Below, in pieces: positions 1 through 12,405 of a stretch of 64,000 bases of DNA. Position 1 is the first letter of the stretch. Every line of letters starts with the position of its first letter. The notes under the pieces were generated by a model. The model saw nothing but the letters and a program-made list of their open reading frames with translations. It was not told the DNA's origin and searched no databases. The DNA lies in contig NZ_CP013910.1 in the NCBI RefSeq assembly GCF_001507665.1, forward strand, positions 929,501-993,500. Reading direction: 5' to 3'. A program made the position numbers and the translations under genes. Source of the DNA: Deinococcus actinosclerus. Its GTDB lineage: Bacteria > Deinococcota > Deinococci > Deinococcales > Deinococcaceae.

Positions 1-844
1 CGACCAGGGCCGCGCTCGTCTCATCGGGCTGCAGGGTCAGGTGACCGCGCTGGGGATCACACACCTGCCGGAAGGCGTCCCAGGTGTGCGTCAGGCCCAG
101 CTGCCGGGCATGCTCCCGCAGGGCGGCAGGGGTGACCTTGCCGAGCAGATGGGTCAGATCCAGGTAGTCCGCGCCCTTCAGGCCGCCGTGGTCGCCGCCC
201 CAGACGCGGTTGGCGACCAGGGTCAGCAGGACCTCGTCGCGCGGGTCGGGTCGCAGGATGCCCAGGCCGTCCCAGTCGGTATGCCGGGCACGCTGCCACA
301 GGCCGGTGGTCAGGTGCGCGGCGCGCGCCTGGGCAACATAGAGGGCCGGAATGATCCAGCGGTGGACGTCCAGGCGCAGGCTGTGGTGCGGCGCGAACAG
401 GTGCGTGCTTTCGTGCAGCCAGTCGGGAAGTCGGCGGGCGTCCTCCAGCCGGTCACTCTGCCATCCGAGCGTCCGGGCAATCTGCACGGCGCGGCGCACG
501 GTCGCCGGGTCGGTGGGCAGCAGGACGTCCACGTCGCCGTAGAAGCGCTCGCTGGTCGTGCCGTACTCGAATTCGCTCAGGGCGAAGCCCTTGAACAGCA
601 GGGTGGGGATCCCTGCCTGCGCCCAGGCGTGCAGCAGGGGCCGCAGGGCCTGACGGGTGCGGGCGTGCCGCACGGCCAGGGCTCCGGCGTCTGCCGTCAG
701 CGCGGCCCGGGCGGGATGTCCCTGGGGCAGCCGGGGCCGCAGGGCGCCGCCCAGGCGGGCCAGCCGCGCGGCCTGCACGTGACGGGGCTCGAGCTGCGCG
801 GCGGGGAGGGTCAGCGCTTCCTGAAGGTCATGCAGGTGGGTCAT
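1..844 (-). CDS. Nucleotidyltransferase family protein (NTP_transf_5-like), 3'-truncated by window edge
   Basis: This reverse-strand gene begins at ATG 844 and is still open at base 1, so the C-terminus lies outside the window. About 281 residues are visible. A central LLFKGF segment (about residue 88) is followed by an SERFYGDVDVLLP segment (about residue 103), in which the paired Asp residues match the catalytic GxxxDxD-type metal site of polymerase-beta-like nucleotidyltransferases, specifically the uncharacterised NTP_transf_5 group. The substrate is unknown; members of this group are often associated with surface polysaccharide clusters or act like toxin-antitoxin nucleotidyltransferases. 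Start choice: an ATG 15 bp from the hslO stop is the most upstream in frame. It probably follows hslO in one transcript. The family call is moderately secure; the function is not known. Confidence 0.7.
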   Translation of the reverse strand, partial: MTHLHDLQEALTLPAAQLEPRHVQAARLARLGGALRPRLPQGHPARAALTADAGALAVRHARTRQALRPLLHAWAQAGIPTLLFKGFALSEFEYGTTSERFYGDVDVLLPTDPATVRRAVQIARTLGWQSDRLEDARRLPDWLHESTHLFAPHHSLRLDVHRWIIPALYVAQARAAHLTTGLWQRARHTDWDGLGILRPDPRDEVLLTLVANRVWGGDHGGLKGADYLDLTHLLGKVTPAALREHARQLGLTHTWDAFRQVCDPQRGHLTLQPDETSAALV

Positions 845-859
845 CGGCGCCGTCTGTCG

Positions 860-1768
860 TCACGCCTGGGCGCGTTCATGCTGCTCGTCCAGCGCGGCGA
901 TCTCGTCCGGGGAGAGCTGGTAGCGTTCGCCGCACCAGTGGCAGACGATCTCCTGGCCGCCTGCCTCGATCATCTCCTGGCGCTCCTCGGGGTTGAAGAA
1001 CTTCAGGCTGTCGGCAGCGCGTTCACGGGAGCAGCGGCACTCGAAGCGGGCGGGCTGGGCCTCGGTCGCCAGTTGCAGGTCGAGGCCCTCGGTGGCGCGG
1101 CTGATGGCCTCCAGCAGGCCGCCGCGGCGCAGGTTGTCGGTGATCTGCCCCATGGCGCGGATGTTCGCCTCCAGTTTCGCCAGGGTCTCGTCGGTGACGC
1201 CGGGCATGGCCTGCACCAGCAGCCCGCCGGCGTGCGCCACCCGGCCACCTTCCTCGTACACGCCCAGCAGCACGGCGTTGGGAATCTGCTCGGAGACCCC
1301 CAGGTAGGTGCTGACGTCCTCGGCGATCTCGCCGCTGACCAGCGTGGCGCTGCCGGTGTAGGGTTCGCCGTTGTCGAGCAGGCGCGTGACGCTGATCTCG
1401 CCGTCGTGGCCGACGATACCGCTGACGTCCAGCTTGCCGTCGCGTTCGCGGATCGGGAGGTCGGCGTCGGGGTGGCGCACGTAGCCGCGCACGCGCCCGT
1501 CGGTGCTGCCCTCGGCGACCACCCAGCCGACCGGGCCGCCGCCCTCCACGCGGATATTCACGCGGCTGTCCGCCTTCTTGCCCAGCACGATCGCCAGCAG
1601 CACGCTGGCGGTCAGGGTGCGGCCCAGCGCGGCGGTCGCGGTTTTCGACAGGTTGTGACGCACGCGGGCGTCCTCGACGACGCGGGTGGCCTCCATGCCG
1701 ACGAGCCGCAGGGTGCCCTGCGCCGCCGTGCCGCGCAGGATGAAGGAATCCGGGAGAGGAGCAGTCAT
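860..1768 (-). CDS. hslO: Hsp33 redox-regulated chaperone
   Basis: Cytosolic holdase chaperone activated by oxidation, which protects unfolding proteins during oxidative stress. The 302-aa length is typical. The C-terminal zinc redox switch is complete: CRC (Cys244/246) and CHWC (Cys276/279) form the CxC...CxxC pattern of Hsp33. The N-terminal substrate-binding fold is recognisable from the [17 protein letters not shown] segment near residue 71. The ATG at 1768 is preceded by a TAAGGT -10-like box six bases upstream, so the message is probably leaderless. The gene downstream (nucleotidyltransferase) is 15 bp away on the same strand, giving a likely two-gene operon. Confidence 0.96.
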   Translation of the reverse strand: MTAPLPDSFILRGTAAQGTLRLVGMEATRVVEDARVRHNLSKTATAALGRTLTASVLLAIVLGKKADSRVNIRVEGGGPVGWVVAEGSTDGRVRGYVRHPDADLPIRERDGKLDVSGIVGHDGEISVTRLLDNGEPYTGSATLVSGEIAEDVSTYLGVSEQIPNAVLLGVYEEGGRVAHAGGLLVQAMPGVTDETLAKLEANIRAMGQITDNLRRGGLLEAISRATEGLDLQLATEAQPARFECRCSRERAADSLKFFNPEERQEMIEAGGQEIVCHWCGERYQLSPDEIAALDEQHERAQA

Positions 1769-2150
1769 CCCGACACCTTAACGGTTGGGCTGCTGTCGGG
1801 CTGTGCAGGGCCTCGCAATCGGACGGTGGCCCTGGGCCGCGTTGCGGCGCGGGCCTCCAGGGGGCGGACGCCTGACGCAGCGGCAATACGCGCGTCTCTT
1901 ACAAGGGGACAACCGTGATTTCCATTCCTGTTCCTCGTGCGGTACCTTCAGGGTTCTGGCGGGAACTTCTCACCTGCCATTTCTAGCATGAGAGGCCATA
2001 ACGGCCCTGGTGGGACGCCCCGCACCTCACATGCGCGGCGAGCCCTGACGACTTCTTGCGTGCGTTGTTCCTGTCAGGTTTCCATCTGTGTCCCGGCCCG
2101 CCAGCGCCCGGGAGTGACCCCGTGTCCGCTTCCCGCCCCAAGGAGTACGC
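1769..2150. other. Intergenic spacer between hslO and the solute-binding protein
   Basis: This 382-bp non-coding stretch separates the divergent hslO and the solute-binding lipoprotein gene. Apart from the hslO -10 box at its left end and the AAGGAG ribosome-binding site at 2141-2146, it holds several T/C-rich tracts (about 1910-1990 and 2050-2095) with possible but unconvincing promoter elements (for example TAGCAT near 1984). No small ORF with a good start, no tRNA and no clear operator was found. Confidence 0.4.
1775..1780 (-). promoter_or_regulatory. -10 box of leaderless hslO promoter
   Basis: TAAGGT read on the minus strand, separated by six bases (GTCGGG) from the hslO ATG. The spacing is that of leaderless Deinococcus messages; no Shine-Dalgarno is present. 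No convincing -35 was seen. Confidence 0.5.
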
Positions 2151-3890
<1,740 letters not shown>

Positions 3891-3908
3891 GCCTCCCCGC
3901 TGACCACG

Positions 3909-3939
3909 ACCGCCTCGGCCACACGGCTGAGGCGGTTTT
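3909..3939 (+). terminator. Intrinsic terminator after the solute-binding protein gene
   Basis: A 12-bp stem (ACCGCCTCGGCC with GGCTGAGGCGGT, one G-T wobble) closes a four-base loop ACAC and is followed by TTTT. It lies 19 bp after the stop codon. Confidence 0.85.
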
Positions 3940-3953
3940 CCCTGCACGCGGGC

Positions 3954-3959
3954 TATGCT
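3954..3959 (+). promoter_or_regulatory. -10 box of leaderless response-regulator promoter
   Basis: TATGCT followed by six bases (GCGCGC) and the ATG at 3966. It is positioned just after the upstream terminator, so the two-component genes have their own start. No clear -35. Confidence 0.6.
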
Positions 3960-3965
3960 GCGCGC

Positions 3966-4651
3966 ATGCTCGACGCCGAGACCCTCGAAGCCGGTTCCAC
4001 GCGCCCCATCACGCTGCTCCTTGTCGATGACCACCCGGTCGTGCGCAAGGGCACCCGTGAACTGCTTGAGAGCGAGGCGGACCTGCGCGTGGTCGGTGAG
4101 GCCGGCAGCGGCGAGGAGGCCATCCTGCGCGCCCGCGAACTCACGCCGGACGTGATCCTGATGGACGTCAGCATGCCCGGCATGAACGGCATCGACGCCA
4201 CGCGCGCCATCAAGGCCGAGCGGCCCGGCGTGGGTGTGCTCGTCCTCACCAGCTACGACGACGACGCGTACGTGTTCGCGCTGCTGGAAGCCGGCGCCGC
4301 CGGGTACCTGCTGAAGAACGCCTCCGAGGACGACCTGCTCGGCGCGGTGCGCGCCGTGGCCGCCGGGGAGAGCGCGCTGCACCCCAGCGTGGCGAAGAAG
4401 GTCCTCGAGCGCTTCAGCACCCACACGACCCCCACGCCCCCGAGGACGACCTGAGCCCCCGCGAGCTGGAGGTGCTGCGCGTGGCCGCCACCGGCCGCAC
4501 CAACAAGGAGATCGCGCGGGACCTGGATATCAGCCCCCGCACCGTGCAGGTGCACCTCGCGAACATCTTCTCCAAGCTGGGTGTGGGCAGCCGCACCGAG
4601 GCGGTCCTGTACGGCATCAAGCGCGGCTGGATCGACCCGAAGAACCTCTGA
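3966..4651 (+). pseudogene. NarL/FixJ-family response regulator split by a -1 frameshift
   Basis: Two-component DNA-binding regulator, partner of the kinase six bases downstream. Frame 1 (3966-4454) encodes the receiver domain: [13 protein letters not shown] (acidic pair), [14 protein letters not shown] (phospho-acceptor Asp), [10 protein letters not shown] (switch Thr) and GYLLKNAS (conserved Lys). It then runs into TGA at 4452. The LuxR helix-turn-helix continues in another frame: [20 protein letters not shown], then [19 protein letters not shown], to TGA 4649-4651. One extra C in the five-C run 4437-4441 would restore a single protein of about 228 aa (linker [11 protein letters not shown]). 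Both halves look unmutated, so a sequencing error or a very recent indel is more likely than an old pseudogene. The start is set by the -10 box six bases upstream. Confidence 0.85.
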
Positions 4652-4656
4652 GCGCG

Positions 4657-7554
4657 GTGTCCGAGGTCGTCCCGCCGTTCCCGCAGACCCTCTCGCAGGC
4701 GTCGAGTGTCGCCGCGTTCGCGCGGGACCTCGCCGCGTACGCCTGCCCGGTGCTGCACGCGCACGGCGTCCGCGTGTGGGTCGTGCAGGACGCCGCCCTG
4801 ACCCCGGTGGCCGAGGAGGGGCGCGGGCTGGCCCTCAGTGACGGCACGCTGGCGCACGAGGCCCTGACGGTCGGCACGCTGCTGGAGGACGGCATGCTCG
4901 CGGCCCTGCCCTTCGGCTGCGGCGTGCTGGAAGCGGTCGGGGCCAGTCCCGACGGAATGCGCGCGCTGCTGGGCGCGGCCCCGCTGCTGGCCCTGGCGGT
5001 CGAGGGCGTGCAGGCCCGCGAGGCCCGGCGCGGCCACGGCCGCATCGCGGAGACCGTCGAGGGGCTCGTGCGCCGCCTGGGCGGTAGCCTGGACCTCGCG
5101 GAGGTCCTGACCGTCACCGCGCAGAGCGCCGCGCTGGCCCTGGGCTTCCGGCGGGCGTTCGTGGCGCTGTTCAGCGAATTCCACGAGGGCGGCCGCGCCC
5201 GCACCGGCGAGGTCTTCACGCACGGCTTCGACGAGGAATTCCGCGGCGGGATCGGCGTGGGCCCCGTGACCTTCGAGACGCTGGTGCAGCGCGGCGAGGC
5301 GATCCGCTTCGAGCGGTCCCGCGACGCGGAGAGCCCCCTGGCACAGGGGCTGGCGGAACTCGCGCCGCACGCCGCCGTCATCGCGCCCCTCTCCGCGCGC
5401 GGGCAGGCGCTGGGCCTGCTGTACGTGGACACCCAGCAGCCCGGCTCCAGCGCCAGCGAGGACGACGCCCGGCTGGTCCTGGCCCTGGCCGAGCAGGCCT
5501 CGCTCGCCATCGACAACGCCCGCCTGTACGGCATCGAGACCCGCAAGCGCGAGGCCGCCGAGGCGCTGCGCGAGGCGGGCGCGGCCCTGGCGGGCAGCCT
5601 GCACCTGAGTGACACCCTGACCCGCGTGCTGGAGCGGGCCGTGACCCTCTTCCGCGCGGACGCCGCTGCCGTGTACGAACGCCAGCCGGACGGGCGCACC
5701 GTGAACATCCGCTCCGCGCTGGGCCTCCCGAACGAGTACATGCTGCGCGTGCGCGCCAAGGTCGGCCTGGGCGTCACCGGGCGCGCCATCGCCGAGTGCC
5801 AGCCCGTCGCCGCGCGCGACCTCACGCAGGCGCACTACGGGGGCAGCAGCCGCTACACCCGGCAGCTGCTGGCCGCCGGCCGCTACCCGTACCGGGGCGT
5901 GATCAGCCTGCCCCTGACCACCCGCGCGGGCGTGTTCGGCGCGCTGACCCTGTACTGGCAGGACGCCCTGCCGCTGGACGCCGACGATCAGGCGCTGGCC
6001 GCCGTGTTCGCGTCGCAGGCGGGCCTGGCCATCGAGAACGCCCGCCTGTACGAGGAGGAACTGCGCCGCGAGAACGAGGCCGCCCTGCTGCTGAACCTGG
6101 GCCGCAGCCTGGGCGAGGACCAGAGCGACGCCGCGCTGGCCGACGCCGCGCGACTGGTCACGCACGCCATGAACGCCTCGCGCGGCCTGATCGCCCTGAC
6201 CGACGACCAGGGCGGCTTCACCCGCTGCGCCACCTACAACCTGCACGTGCCCCCGCAGAGCGACCTGCACGCCCTGGCCGCCCAGCTGGGCCGCGGGGCG
6301 CGCGCCCTGACCCGCCGCTACACCCTGGCGGTCGCGGGCAGCGGCCTGATCGTCCCGCTGCGCGCCGAGGGCCACCCCGACCAGAGCGGCGAGGACACCC
6401 TGCTGGGCTTCCTGTACCTCGACGATCCCGGCACCGACCCCCCCGGCGAGCACCTGCTGGCCCTGGCCCGCAGCGTCGCCGACCAGATCACGCAGACCCT
6501 GACCCGCCAGCGCCTGCTGACCGAACTCGAACGGCAGGAAGCCCGCTACCGCCAGCTCGCCGAGGGCGCGCACGACCTGATCATCAGCACCGACCCCGCC
6601 GGGACCATCACGTACGCCAACCCGGCCGCCGGGACGCTGCTCGAACCGCTGACCGGCCCGCTGCCGGGCGCGAACCTCCTCGACCTGCCCACCCCCGACA
6701 CCCGACCCGCCCTGCGCGCCGCGTGGGCCAGCGCCCGCCGGGCCTCGCGCGGGAGCCGCACCGAGATCCAGATCGGCCCGCACCGCCTGGAACTGCGTGT
6801 GGGCGTCATGGACGGCGGGCGCGGCGTCCTCACCGTCGGGCGCGACCTCTCGGAACTCCAGACCCTCGCCGACGAGATCGCCCGGCGCGGCCAGGCGTTG
6901 GAGGCCGCTACCAGCCGCACCGTCGAGATGCGCACCTTCCTGACGCTGTTCACGCAGGCGCAGGAGGAGGAACGCCGCCGCATCAGCCGCGAACTGCACG
7001 ACGACACCGCCCAGGTCCTGACCGCCACCACCCGCCGCGTCGCCCGCCTCGCCCGCGAACTCCAGGGGCCGCAGAAGGACCGCGCCGACGACATCCTGAC
7101 CGACCTGAACGCCGCCATCGACGGCGTGCGCCGCTTCGCCCGCAACCTCCGCCCCAGCGTGCTCGACGACCTGGGCCTGCTTCCGGCCCTGGAGTGGCTG
7201 GCCACGCAGGCCGCCACACCCACCCGCCTGGAGGTCAGCGGTGCCGAGCGCCGCCTGGACTCCGCCACCGAACTCACGCTGTTCCGCCTGTCGCAGGAGG
7301 CGCTGAACAACGTGGACAAGCACGCCGGGGCCGCCAGCGCCGCCATCCGCGTGGCGTTCCAGGCGGGGCACGTGCAGGTCGCCATCCGCGACGACGGGCA
7401 GGGCTTCACGCCCGATCAGGCGCAGGAACGCGCGCAGGCCGGACACCTGGGCCTGATCGGCCTGCGTGAGCGCGTCGCCCTGACCGGCGGGACCCTGGAC
7501 GTGGACAGCAGCCCCGGCGCGGGCACCACCCTGACCTTCACCCTGCCCGGCTGA
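4657..7554 (+). CDS. GAF/PAS sensor histidine kinase, NarL-type (HisKA_3)
   Basis: Soluble multi-sensor kinase of 965 aa with no predicted membrane segment. It appears to carry three GAF-like modules (about 130-290, 310-470 and 480-610; the [15 protein letters not shown] and [15 protein letters not shown] ends are diagnostic), one PAS module (about 620-730, [19 protein letters not shown]), then HisKA_3 with the phospho-acceptor His in [13 protein letters not shown] (about 781), and a C-terminal HATPase_c with [10 protein letters not shown] (N box), IRDDGQGF (G1) and GLIGLRERV (G2). It starts with GTG at 4657, five bases after the stop of the upstream regulator. The pair is a cognate two-component system. 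GAF sensors suggest a cytosolic ligand, redox or light signal; which one is unknown. Confidence 0.92.
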   Translation: MSEVVPPFPQTLSQASSVAAFARDLAAYACPVLHAHGVRVWVVQDAALTPVAEEGRGLALSDGTLAHEALTVGTLLEDGMLAALPFGCGVLEAVGASPDGMRALLGAAPLLALAVEGVQAREARRGHGRIAETVEGLVRRLGGSLDLAEVLTVTAQSAALALGFRRAFVALFSEFHEGGRARTGEVFTHGFDEEFRGGIGVGPVTFETLVQRGEAIRFERSRDAESPLAQGLAELAPHAAVIAPLSARGQALGLLYVDTQQPGSSASEDDARLVLALAEQASLAIDNARLYGIETRKREAAEALREAGAALAGSLHLSDTLTRVLERAVTLFRADAAAVYERQPDGRTVNIRSALGLPNEYMLRVRAKVGLGVTGRAIAECQPVAARDLTQAHYGGSSRYTRQLLAAGRYPYRGVISLPLTTRAGVFGALTLYWQDALPLDADDQALAAVFASQAGLAIENARLYEEELRRENEAALLLNLGRSLGEDQSDAALADAARLVTHAMNASRGLIALTDDQGGFTRCATYNLHVPPQSDLHALAAQLGRGARALTRRYTLAVAGSGLIVPLRAEGHPDQSGEDTLLGFLYLDDPGTDPPGEHLLALARSVADQITQTLTRQRLLTELERQEARYRQLAEGAHDLIISTDPAGTITYANPAAGTLLEPLTGPLPGANLLDLPTPDTRPALRAAWASARRASRGSRTEIQIGPHRLELRVGVMDGGRGVLTVGRDLSELQTLADEIARRGQALEAATSRTVEMRTFLTLFTQAQEEERRRISRELHDDTAQVLTATTRRVARLARELQGPQKDRADDILTDLNAAIDGVRRFARNLRPSVLDDLGLLPALEWLATQAATPTRLEVSGAERRLDSATELTLFRLSQEALNNVDKHAGAASAAIRVAFQAGHVQVAIRDDGQGFTPDQAQERAQAGHLGLIGLRERVALTGGTLDVDSSPGAGTTLTFTLPG

Positions 7555-7567
7555 CGGCGCATGCGGC

Positions 7568-8113
7568 TCAGCGGCGCAGCAGGTCCTCGATGGCGTCCGC
7601 GAGGTGCTCGGCGGTGATGTTGGCGTCGCCGCGCGCCACGCGCAGCTCGAAGGCGCGGCGCAGCACGTCCGCGTCGCGCCAGCCCTCGGGCGTCTGGAAC
7701 TTGTAGCAGGCCAGCTCGACCTTCATGCCGTTCGGATCGCGGAAGTAGATGGAGTCCATGAAGCCCCGGTCGCGTTCCAGCACCTCGATGCCGCGGGCCC
7801 GCAGCCGCGCCGGGGCGAGCTGGAAGGTCGCGCGGGACACGGTGAACGCCAGATGCTCGACGGTGCCCGGTTCGCGCGGCGCGTCCCGCCCGGCGTCTGT
7901 TCGGCCCTCGTCGGTGAAGACGGTCAGCAGGCGGCCGTCGCCGGGGTCGAAGTACAGGTGGTTCTCGGCCGGGTTGCCCAGGTTCGGCTGCTCGAACACG
8001 AACGGCATGCCCAGCGCGCCCTCCCAGAAGTCGATGGCACTCTGGCGGGTGGAACCGACGATGGTGACGTGATGCAGGCCCTGCACCTGCACCCTGGACT
8101 CGCTGCGGGTCAT
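7568..8113 (-). CDS. VOC-family (glyoxalase/bleomycin-resistance fold) ring-cleavage dioxygenase-like protein
   Basis: Metal-dependent vicinal-oxygen-chelate fold protein of 181 aa. Two beta-alpha-beta modules are visible. The first starts at GLHHVTIVGS (about 12, metal His) and the second at VEHLAFTVSR (about 88), ending in IYFRDPNGMKVELACY (metal Glu about 138). The arrangement resembles single-subunit VOC proteins often annotated as ring-cleaving dioxygenases, but a lyase or isomerase role is equally possible. A C-terminal tail (about 150-181) is predicted helical and outside the fold. ATG 8113 lies five bases from TAGCCT on the minus strand, suggesting a leaderless message. The gene converges with the upstream histidine kinase. 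Confidence 0.85.
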   Translation of the reverse strand: MTRSESRVQVQGLHHVTIVGSTRQSAIDFWEGALGMPFVFEQPNLGNPAENHLYFDPGDGRLLTVFTDEGRTDAGRDAPREPGTVEHLAFTVSRATFQLAPARLRARGIEVLERDRGFMDSIYFRDPNGMKVELACYKFQTPEGWRDADVLRRAFELRVARGDANITAEHLADAIEDLLRR

Positions 8114-8129
8114 GCGTCAGGCTACCGCG

Positions 8130-9140
8130 TCAGCCGTAGCGCTTCAGGAATTCCTCGCGGGGCAGCCACGCCATCTTCGGGGTGTCCTCGCTGGGCGCGC
8201 GGGTGGTGCCGTACGCGACGCGCAGCAGCCGGAAGCCCAGGCCGTACCAGCGGGCCGTGGCGGGCGGCAGGTCCAGCAGCGTGAAGCCCGCCTGCGCCAG
8301 CGGCGCGTGGAAGAGGGTCACCGCGAACACCGCCTGCGCCTCCTGCAACTCGGGGCGGTCCCGCAATGCCGCGCCCACGTCGCGCAGGCTGCGCAGGTAC
8401 GCGCGGTACGCGGTCAGGGCGCTGCGCGAGGCGAGCCCCACGATGCGAGGCGAGTGCAGGTGCAGTTCCGCCGTGTGTGCCGAGCGGGGCAGGGGTAGCG
8501 GCGCGGGCGCGTGATCCAGCGGCGCCACGCGCATGACCGCGTCGGCCCGCTGCGCGAGGTCGATCACGCCGTGCTGCCGCGCGAACCGGTCCTCGACCAG
8601 CCGGGTGTAGGCGTGCAGGAACAGGTCGCGGCCCGTCCCGGCGCGCAGGTCCGGCACGTCCCGCACCGGCACGGCGCGGTACCCCAGGCGCTTCAGGTCG
8701 GCCAGCACCCCCGGCAGCTGCGCGGGGTCCACCGTCAGCAGCGCGCCCGGGGCGGGCCGGCCGGCCCCCGGGGGCAGGGCGTGCAGGCCGCGCGTACCCA
8801 GGGCGCTCAGGGCGCCCAGGCGGTCCGGGGTGGCCCAGGTCGTGACCGGCCCGCCCGCGAGCACGTCCAGCCCCGGCGCGCCCGCCGGGTCACCCAGACC
8901 GCCCACCTCGTGGCCTTCCAGCCGGGCGCGGTCCAGCCCCCCGGCCAGGCTGGGGGAGAGGAGCAGCGTCGCGCTCACCCCGGCCTCGCGCAGCGTGGCC
9001 AGCGCGTCCGTCAGGTCGGCGTCCGAACGGACCGGGACGCTCAGGCCCACGCGGGGGTCGCCCGGGTGGCCGCCGTGCCACGCACCGGCCTGCCCGGCCA
9101 GGAGCGCCGCGCGCAGCGCCGCAGAGGAAAGGGGTCCCAT
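8130..9140 (-). CDS. Degenerate polysaccharide-deacetylase-like protein with C-terminal YkoP-like region
   Basis: No exact function recognised. Residues 25-90 follow the order of a NodB deacetylase domain (VGLSVPVRSD in place of the TFDDGP motif, then GVSATLLLSPSLAGG in place of GVxATFF, then EGHEVGGLGD in place of GHEIGNHT). The catalytic Asp-Asp and zinc His residues are absent. The C-terminal part (about 190-336, from FLHAYTRLVEDRFARQ to PREEFLKRYG) looks like the YkoP-type accessory region found attached to some deacetylases, possibly binding saccharides. It may therefore be an inactive, regulatory or binding paralogue of the active deacetylase at 12389-13105. ATG 9140 has TAGAGT eight bases upstream on its strand. 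Fold assignment is by motif order only. Confidence 0.6.
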   Translation of the reverse strand: MGPLSSAALRAALLAGQAGAWHGGHPGDPRVGLSVPVRSDADLTDALATLREAGVSATLLLSPSLAGGLDRARLEGHEVGGLGDPAGAPGLDVLAGGPVTTWATPDRLGALSALGTRGLHALPPGAGRPAPGALLTVDPAQLPGVLADLKRLGYRAVPVRDVPDLRAGTGRDLFLHAYTRLVEDRFARQHGVIDLAQRADAVMRVAPLDHAPAPLPLPRSAHTAELHLHSPRIVGLASRSALTAYRAYLRSLRDVGAALRDRPELQEAQAVFAVTLFHAPLAQAGFTLLDLPPATARWYGLGFRLLRVAYGTTRAPSEDTPKMAWLPREEFLKRYG

Positions 9141-9233
9141 TGGGCGTGACTCTAGCGCGCCGCCGCCCCGCCCAGCGCAGATGAGCGCTGCCCCGCAGCT
9201 GCCCCCCGGCGGGCAGACAGATTTCTGAGCCTA

Positions 9234-9275
<42 letters not shown>

Positions 9276-10474
9276 AGGAATCCTTAAACTTTCCCCGGGG
9301 CGGCGTCACCCACCCCCTGAACGGCGGCGACGCATGAGGCCACTGCGGATCGGGCTGTTCACCGACACCTTCCTGCCCGACCAGAACGGCATCGTGACCA
9401 GTGTCGGTCTGCTCAGCGACGAATTGCGCGCCCAGGGCCATCACGTGGACGTGGTCGCCCCTGATTTCCCCGAGCACGTCGATACCCGCGCGGACGTCAT
9501 GCGGGTCGAGAGCGTGCGGTACATGTTCCTGCCCACCTACCGGCTGGCGTGGCCCACCCGCCGGGACTTCACGCACCGCTACGACGTGATCCACACCCAC
9601 ACGCCGCTGACCCTGGGCCTGTCGGGCGCGCGGCTGGCCCGCAAGTGGGACGTGCCGCACGTCGCCACGTACCACACGCACATCGAGGCGTACACCCACT
9701 ACGTGCCGGGCGTGACGGCCCTGCAGCGGCACACCGGGCTCGTGACCCGCGTCATGGGGCTGCACTACGGCCGCGCCGACGCCGTCATCACGCCCACGGC
9801 CGGCATGATGGACGTCCTGAACGCCATGAAGGTGCGTAACCCCGTCGTGATTCCCACCAGCATCGACCCGCGCGTCCTGCACGCCGCGCCCGCCGTCGAG
9901 AACCCCTGGCCGGCCGGGAAACGCCGCCTGCTCAGCGTGGGCCGCCTCGCCCGTGAGAAGCGCTTCGATCACGTGCTCGACACCCTGGCCGGACTGCCCG
10001 ACGCGCATCTGGTCATCCTGGGCGAGGGCCCCGAACGCGACCATCTGGAAGCGCACGCCGCCCGGATCGGCGTGGCGGACCGCGTGACGTTCCTGGGCGT
10101 GCGCCCCTGGACCGAGATCGGCGCGTACTACCGCCTCGCGGAACTGTTCGTGTTCGCCAGCGACACCGAGACGCAGGGCCTCGTGCTGCAGGAGGCGCAG
10201 CTCATGGGCGTGCCCGTCGTGGCCGTCGGCGCGCGCGGCACCCTCAGCGGCGTGGCGCACGAACGCAGCGGCTACCTCGTGACGCCCGGCGACGTGAACG
10301 CCCTGATCCGCCACAGCCATGACCTCCTGACCGACCCGGCCCTCTGGGCGCGGCTGTCAGCAGGGGCGCGCAGCTTCGGGGCGGGCACCACGCCGCAGGG
10401 CGTCGCGCAGCAGGTGCTGGACGTCTACCGGCACGTGCTGGGTATGCCGCGCACGGTCACGTTTCCCGACGACG

Positions 10475-11155
<681 letters not shown>

Positions 11156-11202
11156 ACCCTAGCAGGCCGGCACCGGGCCGCGCACCGGCCAGGGAGCGGC
11201 GC

Positions 11203-12405
11203 GTGATCACCCGCCGCTCCCTGACCGACCGCCTGCCGCTGCGTCCCGAGACCATCGGGCCACTGCTGGCGGCCATGGTGACCCTGGCCACCGCCGAGGT
11301 GGTGCGCAGCGGCGTGTACGGCGGGTACCTGACCCAGGCCGTCGACACCCACTTCGGGCTGCCGCTGGCGCTGGGCGGACTGGCCTACACCGTGCATTTC
11401 GCGACCGACACGGTCATGCGCGGCCCGGCTGGCGTGGCCATCAGCCGTTACGGGCTGCGCACGACGATGCTCGGTGGGGCGCTGCTCAGCGTGCTGGCCA
11501 TCACGCTGTTCATGGTGGCGCACACAAGCTGGCTGTTCCTGCTGGCCGCCGCGCTGCACGGCGTGGGATTCGCCGTGATGTGGCCCGGCACCATGAACTT
11601 CGCGGCGGATGCCGCCCGGGACGGATACCACGGCCGCGCCCTGACGCTCGTCGGCACGGCCATCACGCCCTTTTCCGGCCTGGGTTTCCTGCTGTTCGGG
11701 GCGCTGGCCAAACGGGACGACAACGTGCCCCTGCTGGTCGCCCTGGCGCTGCTGACCCTGGGCACCCTGCTGGCGCTGCTGGTGCCTGCCCGCCGCGTCC
11801 TGCAGCGCCGCGAGGAGACCGAGGAGCCGCCGCGCGCCCGTTCCGTCACGCGCGCGCTCGTCCCGCTCCTGCCGGCGGCCTTCATGCAGACCATGACCAT
11901 GTCGCTGCTGGGGCCCCTGCTGTTCCGCATCGCGCCGGATCTGGGCCTGAACTACTGGGGGCTCGTGGCGCTGCTGGTGGTCGGGGGCGGGGTCGCGTAC
12001 GGCAGCATGCCGCTGACGGGCCGCTTCGCCGACCGGGGGCGCGCGCGCCTGGGCGTGATGATCGGCTACGGCCTGCTCAGCCTGGGCTTCCTGGGCTTCG
12101 CGACCACGCCCGCCCCGTGGGCGCTGTACCTGCTGGCGGCGCTGGCCGGCCTGGGCTACGCGTTCCTGACCCCGGCGTGGGCGGCGCTCGTGACCCACGT
12201 CCTGCCGGCCGAGCAGCGGCCCGCCGCCTGGGGCGTGCTGATGACCGTGGAGAACGGCGGCATGGCGCTGGGCCCGCTGATCGGCACGTTCGCGCTGGGG
12301 CAGATGGGCGTCCCCGGACCCTTCGTGGTCGGGGCCGTGCTGGCGGCGGTGACCGCGGGCGGGTACGCCGCATTCGGCCGGGCCTTCCGTGGCGCGGCGA
12401 CGTAA
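11203..12405 (+). CDS. Major facilitator superfamily transporter
   Basis: Integral membrane secondary transporter, 400 aa, with a 12-helix pattern of hydrophobic segments. The conserved loop after helix 2 is degenerate ([19 protein letters not shown], about 70). A long cytoplasmic loop near residue 205 ([13 protein letters not shown]) divides the two halves. The C-terminal half shows [20 protein letters not shown] (about 270), a match to the MFS A-motif equivalent. The substrate is not predictable; drug or sugar efflux are both possible. GTG start at 11203. The 3' end overlaps the deacetylase gene start by 17 bp, so the two are translationally linked. Confidence 0.88.
   Translation: MITRRSLTDRLPLRPETIGPLLAAMVTLATAEVVRSGVYGGYLTQAVDTHFGLPLALGGLAYTVHFATDTVMRGPAGVAISRYGLRTTMLGGALLSVLAITLFMVAHTSWLFLLAAALHGVGFAVMWPGTMNFAADAARDGYHGRALTLVGTAITPFSGLGFLLFGALAKRDDNVPLLVALALLTLGTLLALLVPARRVLQRREETEEPPRARSVTRALVPLLPAAFMQTMTMSLLGPLLFRIAPDLGLNYWGLVALLVVGGGVAYGSMPLTGRFADRGRARLGVMIGYGLLSLGFLGFATTPAPWALYLLAALAGLGYAFLTPAWAALVTHVLPAEQRPAAWGVLMTVENGGMALGPLIGTFALGQMGVPGPFVVGAVLAAVTAGGYAAFGRAFRGAAT

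Noticed and set aside
860..1307. Possible second small genes in the hslO region
   Set aside because: All such ORFs lie within hslO in other frames and lack ribosome-binding sites or hydrophobic or domain patterns.
41..1918. Long + strand ORF over hslO and the nucleotidyltransferase gene
   Set aside because: It is antisense to two genes with recognisable domains; high GC makes such shadow ORFs common. Its sequence is Gln/Arg/Ala-rich and unlike any protein family.
4434..4448. Programmed -1 ribosomal frameshift at the response regulator
   Set aside because: The CCCCCG run does not form a good slippery heptamer (re-pairing would put GCC under a Pro tRNA) and no stimulatory hairpin is placed correctly; an indel is simpler.
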